Below are positions 31,249-41,000 of a stretch of 64,000 nt of DNA, in pieces; positions within the stretch are counted from its first letter, which is position 1; every line of letters begins with the position of its first letter. Source of the DNA: Alphaproteobacteria bacterium (GTDB taxonomy: Bacteria > Pseudomonadota > Alphaproteobacteria > UBA9655); the NCBI GenBank assembly GCA_013815465.1, contig JACDGE010000004.1:21425-85424 (forward strand), written 5' to 3'. A program made the position numbers and the translations under genes. The notes below the pieces were generated by a model. It was not told the DNA's origin and did no database searches. It saw nothing but the letters and a program-made list of their open reading frames with translations.

Positions 31249-33342
31249 TCACATTTCTTTTGGCAATTCTATAATCAATCGAGAATATTCCCCTACCTTA
31301 CTGTCTGCGGTTAGCCGGCCATGATGCTGGCGTACAATAATATCATGACTTAAGGAAAGGCCTAAGCCTGTTCCTTTTCCGGCTCCTTTTGTTGTAAAAA
31401 AAGGATTGAAGATTTTTCTAAGAATTGATGCGCCCATCCCTCTTCCATTATCCTGGAAGATAATGTCAATTCTTTCTCCTCTGGCCTGTGTTGTAACTTT
31501 TAATTCGGGTTGGTAATCGCCTCCCAGGGCAATTCGTTTTTCATTCATGGAAAAACAGGCATTATTGACAATGTTCAAAAAAACCCGCGTGAGTTCTGGC
31601 GAAAAACCTTGTATTATTCCAATGCTTTGATCAAAATTTTTCGTAATTTTTGCCGTAAAACTATGTTCCTGCCCTTGAAACCCGAAATAGGCAAGATCAA
31701 CGGCCTGCTCCAACAGCTCATTGAAATTAAAGGTTGTCATCTCACCCGTGCCGCCGCGGGCGTGCGCTAGCATCGCTTTTACAATAGCATCAGCCTTTTC
31801 TGCATGTTCTCGTGATTTCGTCATATTCTGTTCAATTAGGTCAAAAAGTTCATTTTCATTTGAAATTTTTTCTTTTAATGCGTGAAGATACTCGAGAGAA
31901 AGGTCAGTAAAATTTATAATAAAGTTGAGTGGATTTTTGATTTCATGGGCAATACCTGCTGTTAAACTCCCCAGACTTGATAGCTTTTCTTGAACAATAA
32001 TTTGATTTTTTGCCTTTTTTAAGGCTGTTAAAGTTTGTTCCAACTCCTGATTTTTTTGCTCTAATTGTTGCGTACGATTCTGAACCCGATGTTCTAGATC
32101 TTCTAAAAGGGTTCTATTTTCTGCAAAAATACGAGAGACAATATCAAACAAAGATTGCCACCTAAGGGGAAGATTTTTAGGCGTACTTTTGAGTCCTTTA
32201 TTTTCTTTTTCAATATGTTTCACCAGCTTTTCAGAAGGAGAAATAAAGTTCCGCATCACAAGGAAATAGCCGATACCAACAACAACAATAAGGATGAGAG
32301 AGATCATAAAAATACCTTGGAGGGCATCATAAAAAGCGTCTAAAAAGATCTTGGACTTTGAATCAACATAAACCAAAAACCAAGGTGCGGTATGTAAATC
32401 CTTAACGTATACAACCGAGGGGCCCTCGAGAGAAAACCAGTTTGTCGGATGGTGAATTTCTTGATTAATCTTTTGAATCATTTCGGGGGAGAGAAACTCT
32501 TCAAGAGAAGTAATGGGGGAATTTAAATCAACTCCTTTTGTGGCTAGAACTTGATGCTCCTTATTGATTAAAAAAAGAGAACCCGATTCGGACGCAAATT
32601 GGTTTACCACTCGATTGAGCTCTACAAGGCTGAAATCAATAGAAATAACCCCTAAAAAATCTTTTCCATTGTAAATGGGAGATGAGTTTGTGATCACAGA
32701 GTGTCCCGTAATTTGATCCTTATAAACAGGGCTCCAAAAATTGCGATGATAGGGGTCTGAGTTTGAGATAGCCATTTGAAAAGAAACATTATGTTCAAGA
32801 TTTTGTAGTGTGGCGGGGTTTACTGCTACCCAGGGGTAGAGAAGTTGAAAATTATTTTTAGAAATATAATATGCTCGCAAACCGCCGCGGATATTTTTTA
32901 ACGCAACCTCAAAAAATGTATTCAGAAAGAGAGCCATGTTAATCTCATGTTTATGATCTTTCGAGAGCGACTCTATAGATCCCAGGCCAGAGAAATTTCC
33001 CACTGCTTCTTTGTTGACCTTTAAATCTTTAACATCTAAAGAAAAGAACTTTTTATCAGAAGAGTCTTTAATAAGAGGATAGAGAAAAGAGGTATGATTA
33101 AATTCTTTGATATAGATTAAAGAATTCTCCGCGGCCATTTTAAGTCCATTAACATATCCTTGCACGGCGCGTGATCGAAAGTTTATATTGATGGTATGCT
33201 CATCAAGTCGATTTTTAAGATCATTTAAAACAAGATTCTGATGACGCTGATATTGAAAATATTCAATGCCCAAGGTCACCAGTACCAGTACAAGGCCTGT
33301 AAGATAGGCAACTTTATAATAACCTCGGTGCAATTGGTTCAT
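31249..33342 (-). CDS. Membrane sensor histidine kinase with extracytoplasmic Cache-like domain
   Basis: Two TMs flanking sensor region, H-box AHEIKNPLNFIINF, G-box GKGTGLGLSLSHDIIVRQHHG. Confidence 0.88.
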   Translation of the reverse strand: MNQLHRGYYKVAYLTGLVLVLVTLGIEYFQYQRHQNLVLNDLKNRLDEHTININFRSRAVQGYVNGLKMAAENSLIYIKEFNHTSFLYPLIKDSSDKKFFSLDVKDLKVNKEAVGNFSGLGSIESLSKDHKHEINMALFLNTFFEVALKNIRGGLRAYYISKNNFQLLYPWVAVNPATLQNLEHNVSFQMAISNSDPYHRNFWSPVYKDQITGHSVITNSSPIYNGKDFLGVISIDFSLVELNRVVNQFASESGSLFLINKEHQVLATKGVDLNSPITSLEEFLSPEMIQKINQEIHHPTNWFSLEGPSVVYVKDLHTAPWFLVYVDSKSKIFLDAFYDALQGIFMISLILIVVVGIGYFLVMRNFISPSEKLVKHIEKENKGLKSTPKNLPLRWQSLFDIVSRIFAENRTLLEDLEHRVQNRTQQLEQKNQELEQTLTALKKAKNQIIVQEKLSSLGSLTAGIAHEIKNPLNFIINFTDLSLEYLHALKEKISNENELFDLIEQNMTKSREHAEKADAIVKAMLAHARGGTGEMTTFNFNELLEQAVDLAYFGFQGQEHSFTAKITKNFDQSIGIIQGFSPELTRVFLNIVNNACFSMNEKRIALGGDYQPELKVTTQARGERIDIIFQDNGRGMGASILRKIFNPFFTTKGAGKGTGLGLSLSHDIIVRQHHGRLTADSKVGEYSRLIIELPKEM

Positions 33343-33686
33343 TTTTGTTTTTCTTGAACCTCATTAATATTAAATCCCATTCCCGGGAGAGCCATGATCT
33401 TATTGAGTGTAAGCCATTTATATTAATTTTCTTTTAACGGGCTTTTTAGATTTGTGCAAAGAATGTTACAATATATAAGTTGTTAACTTAATCATGTAAA
33501 ATTTGTTTCCGAAGCTGGGGCGGAAAAATTAGATAAAAAAAGAGAACTTCTTTATCAATGCTCTCTGAAAGCAGCCCTCGATATTGAGCGTGAAAAGGAA
33601 CTTAAGGGTTGTGATGCCATGAGTATGGAGGTGTAGGAACGGGAAAATCTAAAATCTATTCATTAATTTTTACTTCCCTTTCAAGC

Positions 33687-33926
33687 TTAGGATTTTCCTG
33701 GAGGATACGATATAGTATAACCGCACTTCTCACATCCTTTTGTAATCTTGAGAGCCTGAAGGTAATTCGAAAGGTCCGCACACATCATTTGCATGTTATT
33801 ATAGGGAATTTCTGGGCAATCGGATGCAAAAACAGGTGTTCCATTACATGTTGCGCTTGCGTCTATTGAGAATGCAGTAAACATAGCCATAAGGCTGATA
33901 AGGGATAATATCCCTGATATCTCCAT
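33687..33926 (-). CDS. Small secreted Cys-containing protein, unknown function
   Basis: 79 aa, N-terminal hydrophobic signal, 5 Cys (CNGTP, DCP, MMCADL, GCEKCGY). Confidence 0.5.
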   Translation of the reverse strand: MEISGILSLISLMAMFTAFSIDASATCNGTPVFASDCPEIPYNNMQMMCADLSNYLQALKITKGCEKCGYTISYPPGKS

Positions 33927-34020
33927 TTTACCTCACCTCTCTGAGCTCAAATGTTCTAACTTAAACTATAGTGAGTTAGTTTGAATTGGAGATTACATAG
34001 CCATCATGACCTCTCCAGAC

Positions 34021-34079
34021 TGTCATGCTGAATTTATTTCAGCATCTAAAAAAGATCCTGAAATAAATTCAGGATGACA
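34021..34079. repeat. Nested palindrome
   Basis: TGTCATGCTGAATTTATTTCAGCATCT / AGATCCTGAAATAAATTCAGGATGACA 27-bp inverted arms, each arm itself hairpin-forming. Confidence 0.9.
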
Positions 34080-34193
34080 CCTGAGGAGTTGAGGCATCTT
34101 CAACTTAATGCCCTATATATGAAAATTCTTAATTTTTCTTTAAGACCCTATCCACATTAACATGCCAAGTAGGGAGTAATGGACGAAGGAGAG

Positions 34194-35471
34194 TTAAGAA
34201 TGGGGATCTACTTTCTTTTCAGCTTCCTCATCCTCTACCCATTCCCCGTGTTCCAAAAGATGTTGTTTTTGAAATTCTGCAGTCCTTGGGTCAGCTTCAC
34301 CGGCAATGAGTTCCTCACCTTTAAAGAGAATTCCTAAAAAGGGGAGAGATTGGCGATTGCATTCTTCAAGGGCATCTTTGATGTACTCTGGGCGATCATC
34401 GATCAAAACAATTTGGGGGGGGCGTCCCGCCTTTAAAAAAGCAGCAATCACGTCACTTTTATTAAAAGAGCCCGTCATAAAGATCCCTTTCGTAAAGGTT
34501 GCGGGATAGGGATGAGAGGAATTCTTAACAAGCGTACCTTCGGAAATTCCAGGACAAGAGGGGGTAAAGGTGATCCCTAGTCCTTTTAATTCGTTATATC
34601 TCCACTGCTCCATGGAGGGGATAGCGCCCACCCGGCCCGTTTCTAGCTTTGTAAGAGCATAAACAGGATAGTTCTTTTTAAGGATGTTAATGAAATCGGG
34701 CCATTCATCAGAGACAAGCCTAATTTTTCGTTGTAACCGCCAGTGGCTCAGAATCCTCTCAACATGAGGAATTCGATCCCGTTGCTTTTTTATCTGATCA
34801 ATGATCGTTCGAAAGGGACTGGAAGACCGAAAAACCTTTGACTGGGGTGTAATGAGCGTGTCATCCACATCGATAAAGATAACCGCCCCTTCTGATAGGT
34901 TCAAAAGGGCCCCTTTCACCTCAGAAACTGTCGTGGCTGTGATGATTTTATCATCACCCTTCAAAGCTAGTGGGGGGGTTGAGGGGGTCATGGATGCTCC
35001 TAAATATTTATTATCACTGATTTTGGGGAGATCGGCCTTGGCATTTGTACTGTATGATACAGAACACGCCTTTGAAATACCTTTTTTCTTCACTTTTCCC
35101 CCCGCAATCTCAAGGACTTGAGCTGTATTCTCGATAGGGCCAATGAGATTAAGGGAGTGGGGGGTGGTGTTTTCTGCTATAGCCACAATTTTACCCTTGC
35201 GGTTGATAAAAATGATGTCGAGGGAAAGGGGGGTGTTTTTCATCCACATGGTGACAGGATGGGGTTCGGGAAAGAGAAAAAGCATGCCTTCGTTCTCTCC
35301 TAGCTTCTCGCGATTCATCAGGCCTTTTTCCAGTTCCTGAGGGGTTTGAGAAAGTTCAACTTTAAAGGATATTTGAGCGTGAGGACAGGAAACCCTCAAT
35401 TCAGTTGCCACGATTGGGGAGGAGAAAAAGAAGGAGAGTGGAATTAAAAGATAGGGCAGGATGCCTTTCAT
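34194..35471 (-). CDS. Secreted DUF192 - DUF2608 (HAD-like) fusion protein
   Basis: Signal peptide; DUF192-like MNREKLGENEGMLFLFPEPHPVTMWMKNTPLSLDIIFIN; then AVIFIDVDDTLITPQ...IVLIDDRPEYIKDALEECNRQSLPFLGILFKGEE (DUF2608-like). Confidence 0.8.
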   Translation of the reverse strand: MKGILPYLLIPLSFFFSSPIVATELRVSCPHAQISFKVELSQTPQELEKGLMNREKLGENEGMLFLFPEPHPVTMWMKNTPLSLDIIFINRKGKIVAIAENTTPHSLNLIGPIENTAQVLEIAGGKVKKKGISKACSVSYSTNAKADLPKISDNKYLGASMTPSTPPLALKGDDKIITATTVSEVKGALLNLSEGAVIFIDVDDTLITPQSKVFRSSSPFRTIIDQIKKQRDRIPHVERILSHWRLQRKIRLVSDEWPDFINILKKNYPVYALTKLETGRVGAIPSMEQWRYNELKGLGITFTPSCPGISEGTLVKNSSHPYPATFTKGIFMTGSFNKSDVIAAFLKAGRPPQIVLIDDRPEYIKDALEECNRQSLPFLGILFKGEELIAGEADPRTAEFQKQHLLEHGEWVEDEEAEKKVDPHS

Positions 35472-36296
35472 TTAATTGTCTCCTGACTGCATTTTTTCCC
35501 ATTCCGCCGTCAGTCTACAAAATTCCTGGATGGAAAGGTTTTCCGCCCGACGCTCTGGATTAATATTCGCTTTTTCTAAAAGAACTTGAGGCGCCTCAAA
35601 AAAATTCTTTAAACTCGATCGTAGCATCTTCCGTCGTTGAGAAAAGGCAGCTTTGGTTACCTTTTCAAGCGCCTCCCACGAGACGCCTTCTCGCTGGAGA
35701 CGGGGTGTAAGTTGGACGACTGTGGAAGTTACCTTAGGGGCTGGTATAAATGCCCCAGGAGGCAACTCAAAAAGTTTTTTGATATTGGCTTTCCACTGGC
35801 ACATCACGGAAAGACGACCATAATCTGATGTATCATGAGGTGCCGTCAAGCGGGCAGCCACTTCTTTTTGGAACATCAAGGTTAAGCTCTCAAAATCATC
35901 CAAATGCTTTAAACAGTGGAGTAGAAGGGGAACAGAAATATTATAAGGCAAATTGGCAATGACAACCCGGGGGGAAGAACCAAGATTATGAAGAGGCAGC
36001 TCTAACGCATCTCTATTCATCAGGATCATCTCTCCCTGAAAATAATCGCGGAGGGTTTCCAGATGGGGGAGGCACCGCACATCCTGTTCAATGAGAATGA
36101 GTTGCTTGCAAGGAAATTTAATGATTTCACGAGTGAGCCCCCCGGGGCCTGGCCCTACTTCAATTACCGTGCGGCCTTCAAGAGGGCTAGCTGCTTTCAC
36201 AATTCGTTCTAAAATATTTGGGTCGGTCAGAAAATTTTGACCTAAACTTTTTTTTGCTTTTAAGGAGCGAATAACTTCCTTTAAGGGCTGCATCAC
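35472..36296 (-). CDS. rsmA: 16S rRNA (adenine1518-N6/1519-N6)-dimethyltransferase
   Basis: KSLGQNFLTDPNILERIV, VIEVGPGPGGLTREI, VIANLPYNISVPLL. Confidence 0.95.
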   Translation of the reverse strand: MMQPLKEVIRSLKAKKSLGQNFLTDPNILERIVKAASPLEGRTVIEVGPGPGGLTREIIKFPCKQLILIEQDVRCLPHLETLRDYFQGEMILMNRDALELPLHNLGSSPRVVIANLPYNISVPLLLHCLKHLDDFESLTLMFQKEVAARLTAPHDTSDYGRLSVMCQWKANIKKLFELPPGAFIPAPKVTSTVVQLTPRLQREGVSWEALEKVTKAAFSQRRKMLRSSLKNFFEAPQVLLEKANINPERRAENLSIQEFCRLTAEWEKMQSGDN

Positions 36297-37585
36297 ATGC
36301 GCATATCAATAAAAGCCTGGCGTCTTAAGTCGCGCAATTCTCGCCTAGCAAGGAGAGTATGCTTACGACCCGCGAGGATCTCAATTGCGTTATCTCTTGA
36401 AAATTCTTGGATTTGTGGAGATTCTTTCTCACAGACCATCAAGATAAGCGCTCCATCTTGGGTGAGCAAAGGTTCGCTTATTTGATTGATTTCTAAAGAT
36501 ATAATAATATTTTGGAGCGGTCCAGGGAAACTAGCTAAAGGCTCTCCTTTTGTTAGATGGGACGTTGCAGATGGGAATTTTTCCTTAGCTATTTTTTCAA
36601 AGGTAGGACAATTTTTTGCTGCTTTTCCAATTTCAGCCCCTTTTCTCATAATTTCTTTGGCCCTTTCTTCTGTGACATCTTCTGGAAAAGGAAGCAAAAC
36701 CTGCTGCATAGTCAGAAGGGTCTGCCCTTCAGAACCAGGTAATTTTTGCTCGATAAATGCAATAATGACATATCCTTGGGAGGTACGAAGGGGCTGAGAA
36801 AGCTGGTTAGGGGACATTTGAGCAACAGCTTCGGCGATTTCGGGCTCTAACTGATCTTCTGTCAGCCAACCCATGTCTCCTCCCTGACTTGATGTCGCGG
36901 ACCCAGAAAATTGTTGGGCTAGCGCCTGGAATTGAGCTCCCTTTTGGAGTTCTCCGTGAAGTTGGTTAAGTGTATTCTTTACTTCTTCTTCTTGAGAGGG
37001 AGTATCAAAGGGCAAAACAATTTCAGCCAAATGATATTGTTTTTTTGTTTCTTTTTCTTGTTGTAACTTTATTTCCTGCTCTATTTCCCAATCTGCTATT
37101 TGGAGCGAAGGAGAGAATTCAGAGTGTTGCTTTTTTCCGAGTTGATCTTCGAAGGTTTTAAGAGGATATTTCTCTCGAATAAAGATTAACCATGTTAGTT
37201 GCGCTCGTATTTGATCTTCAAAAATTTTTAAGGGAATGTTATTGTCTGCCAGCATCTTGGTAACGGTACCCGCAGCCATTCCATTGCTTTCTTCAATATC
37301 ATTTATTGCGGCTTGAACGTGATCAGGGGCAATATCAATGCCGTATTGCTTTCCGATTTGAAGTTGCAGTTGCTCATCAATCATTCCCCGGAGCATTTGT
37401 GCTTTCATTTTCTCTAAGTTTTCTGTTGTTGGTTCTAGGCCAGAACTCAACGCCGCAAAACGGAGCCGATTCATTAAATCGGCTTGACTAATGATCGTAT
37501 TATTGACAACAGCCGCAATGCGGGAGGAGGCTCTCGCTTCCCCCACGCCGATTAACAAACTGATTAGAATGAGGAAACAACGCAT
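36293..37585 (-). CDS. surA: SurA-like periplasmic peptidyl-prolyl isomerase
   Basis: Signal peptide, IAAVVNNTIISQADLMNRL, parvulin domain FSGSATSSQGGDMGWLTEDQL; adjacent to rsmA. Confidence 0.92.
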   Translation of the reverse strand: MRCFLILISLLIGVGEARASSRIAAVVNNTIISQADLMNRLRFAALSSGLEPTTENLEKMKAQMLRGMIDEQLQLQIGKQYGIDIAPDHVQAAINDIEESNGMAAGTVTKMLADNNIPLKIFEDQIRAQLTWLIFIREKYPLKTFEDQLGKKQHSEFSPSLQIADWEIEQEIKLQQEKETKKQYHLAEIVLPFDTPSQEEEVKNTLNQLHGELQKGAQFQALAQQFSGSATSSQGGDMGWLTEDQLEPEIAEAVAQMSPNQLSQPLRTSQGYVIIAFIEQKLPGSEGQTLLTMQQVLLPFPEDVTEERAKEIMRKGAEIGKAAKNCPTFEKIAKEKFPSATSHLTKGEPLASFPGPLQNIIISLEINQISEPLLTQDGALILMVCEKESPQIQEFSRDNAIEILAGRKHTLLARRELRDLRRQAFIDMRM

Positions 37586-37756
37586 AAGATAATTCCTTTA
37601 GGATACTTTCTATGAGGGTAAAATAACACTTTATTTCTTCAAAAGGGAAGGAAAAATTGCAGAGTTTTTTAAATCCTGGACCCGGTCCTCGTGTAGGCGG
37701 AGATTGTTCCAGGATCTAAAAAAATTTTCCACAAAAAGAGGAGGTAAAAAGAAAAC

Positions 37757-38074
37757 TTAAACCGACTGAATCCAGGCCAGAAGAGTGGCCTTGGACTGAA
37801 CCCCAACTTTCGTTCCTACCATTTTGCCATCCTTGAAAAGCATTAACGTTGGAATCGAACGAACCCCGAGCATTGCGGGGGTTTCTGGATTTTCATCAAT
37901 GTTTACTTTAGCAATAACAGCAGTTTCACCAAGTTCTGGGATCAGTTCTTCTAAAACAGGTGCGATCATGCGACAAGGCCCACACCATTCCGCCCAAAAA
38001 TCAACCAGCACAGGCTTTTTTGATTCCATAACATCTTTTTTGAAAGAAGAGTCTGTTACTTTTAAAACGTCCAT
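37757..38074 (-). CDS. trxA: Thioredoxin
   Basis: VDFWAEWCGPCRMIAPVLEEL. Confidence 0.97.
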   Translation of the reverse strand: MDVLKVTDSSFKKDVMESKKPVLVDFWAEWCGPCRMIAPVLEELIPELGETAVIAKVNIDENPETPAMLGVRSIPTLMLFKDGKMVGTKVGVQSKATLLAWIQSV

Positions 38075-38094
38075 TGATGGGTTCCTTTTCTGAT

Positions 38095-41000
38095 TTAAAC
38101 TTGATTCTCAACAGTATAAAGCTTACTAGCCTTTTCGTCAATCAAAGGGGTTACCTTTTTTAGAAGATCGTCAGGTAACAGATCCAAACGAGGCAAATGG
38201 GTCCATAGAAGGCCACAAATAATGGGGTGTTGAGGATAAACCTGAGAAAGGGCTACCTGATAAAGAGCCATTTGGCGCACATAGGTCTCGGGAATATCAT
38301 GCAGGCCTTCTGGTACGTGGGTATGGGTTTTGAAATCAATACAGAGGATATGATCGTCCGCCATGACCAGGCGATCAATCTGACCAGAAAGCACAAAATC
38401 CCCCACCGCTCCCACAATAGGAACTTCACCTTGAGAACGAGGCCCGAAGAAATCGGGATAAGCATCAAAAACGCGTGTTACACTTTTAATCATCCCAAGG
38501 GCTATATCTGGCGGGATTTGTTCTCTTTCCAAGTACCTTGAGGCTATGATTTTGCGTTTGTCTTTTGAAACAAGGGCAAGTGTTTCTAATAACTTATGGA
38601 TAAGGACCCCCCGTGGGGCTGCAAAGGCACCAAAATCAGAAGACCTAAATGTACCGTCATCTTTTTCTTCAGAAGGTCGCAACAATTGAGGAGAGATCTC
38701 TGGAAGGGGAGGATTGTTGAGCCAGGTTGGCATCAAGAAAGCGTCTGGTTTTTCGGGTGATAGAAAAGGGGCTTCGCTTTTATGACCCGCAGAAAGGCGC
38801 CACCCTGTCCCAGATAAGTCTCCATCAGCGGGAAAATCAACTTCTTCTCCAACTTTCTCCATTCCTCGGGTGACAAGATCATACCAGGAATCTTCTGCGC
38901 TGCCTTCCCACCCACAAACGTAAAGGGCATCTTCCGCTCGGGTGAGGGCTACATAGAGCAGACGGTTATGCTCTCCTTGCTGTTTCTCCCGGAGTTTTTG
39001 TTTCAATTCTTTTGTGAGAGGGATGTCTTTTGCTGCAGGTGGCAACCACACCAATGAACCTTCATGAAATTCAAAGGGTGGAAGCTCGGAAGGAATTTGA
39101 GTTGTATCAGGAAGAAACACGATAGGAGCTTGCAGTCCCTTCGATCCATGAACTGTCATGATTCGAACCTGATGGCTTTGATCAAGGTCACGCTTAAGTT
39201 CAATAACCTCTTGGGAAATCCAGTAAAGAAAACCCTGGAGAGAGGGGGTTTTGTCCTCCTGAAAATTCACGCAGAGATTTAAAAACTCATCGAGGGAGTC
39301 AAGGCATTCGGGCCCTAGGCGGGTCTGCCATTTTTTCTTACCCCCAAGGGGGCCTAAGATATAACTAAACAAGGAAAATGGCGTCAAAAAATCAACTTTC
39401 GTAAGCAGATCGCTTAAAAGGGATTTTACGTCCGCATAAGATTCATCATTTTGTAAGCGTTTCCATAGAGTGTCCTTGGGAGGAGCATATGGACTTCGTC
39501 CATATAAGTTTAGATCCCGGATCGAGTCCGGGATGACAGCGTCGGGGTTTTGTGTGTTTCTAAGAAGAAATGCATTCAAATCAACAGGCGGTTGTCGTGG
39601 AGTTTCAACACTCTTCGCTGTCATCCCGGACTTGATCTGGGATCTCTTTTGGATGCTGACAAGCTTAAAAAGGTCCTCATCAGATAGGTTACAAAGAGGG
39701 CCCTTCAAAACGGTGGCAAGCGTTAGGTCATCTTCAGGAAGTAATAAAAATTCACCGATTTTTAAAAGGTCCTGAACCGCTAAACTGTCGAGCAGCCAGA
39801 GGCGATCAATACCCGCAACGGGAACCTCATGCTCTTTAAGGACGCGGATGAGCGTATCCACGAAGGCCGTCCTCCGCCGCACCAAAATAAGGATATCACC
39901 AGGTGATGTGAGCCGGACAAGGGGGCCGGAACCAGTAAGCCATCCTTGAATAGTTTTAGCTATGACTTTGGCCAACCGGCGTTGCGGTGAGTCAGGGTGT
40001 CGTTGAGTCAGGGGCGGGCTCCAGGATTCTAAGGACTCCTCCTTTTCCTTCTCGATAAGGGGCCATACCTCGACATGACCGGCTGATTCTTTTCGAAAGG
40101 GCAAATGATAGAGAGGATGAGAGAGCAGAGGACAGCCAGAAAAAACTGCATCCACAACGGCAAGGACTTGCGGCGTGGAACGGAAGGAAACCGTTAGATC
40201 AATGTCCTTCCAGGTTTGTCCGGAATTTCGCGCAAATGTGCTGAGATCTTGTTGCATCTGAGCAAAAACGGCCGGGTCTGCCCCTTGGAAGCTATAGATG
40301 GATTGTTTCCCATCTCCCACAATAAAAAGGGTGCGTTTGCGGGTCTCATCCACAAAATTTGCATAAAACTCTTCTGCAATGGCGCGAATAACTTGCCATT
40401 GGGTAGGACTTGTATCTTGAGCTTCATCAACGAGGATGTGATCCAGACCGCCATCAAGCTTGTACAAAACCCAATGGCAGCCTGGATTCTTTAAAAGAGC
40501 CGCGGATTTGAGAATCAAGTCTTCATAGTCTAAAAGGGATTGCTTCTTTTTAAGGGCTTCATAGGTCTCTAAAAATGCTTGGCCATAGTTTAGGAATGCT
40601 TCTGAGACCGTGGATATTTCCAGCGTGTGGCGGGCAATGAGCCACTGTTCCAGACGCGCACCTTCCTCCTCTAAAAGGTCCTTAAAGAGAGGAGCTTTGA
40701 GGGCCGCTTTTTGGGTCAGCAGGCATGCGCGTTTTTCGCCCTTTTGAGTAAGGAAGAGGGAGAGATAGTCTTCGTATCTTTGAATTTTTTCTTCTTCTGG
40801 GAGGGATAAGAAGTGGGCAAGGGTGTGTCCCCTTATTTGATCAGTGGGGCTGCCCTCTTCAAAAATAAAGAGGTTTGGTTTGAGTTGCTCAACAGGGATT
40901 GGGGTGATGAGGGCGTGGAGGAGGTTATTCTCCACATTCCCAACGGGCGTCATTCCCGCGAAGGCGGGGACCCAGGTGGAATTCATATCTAGGGTTCCTA

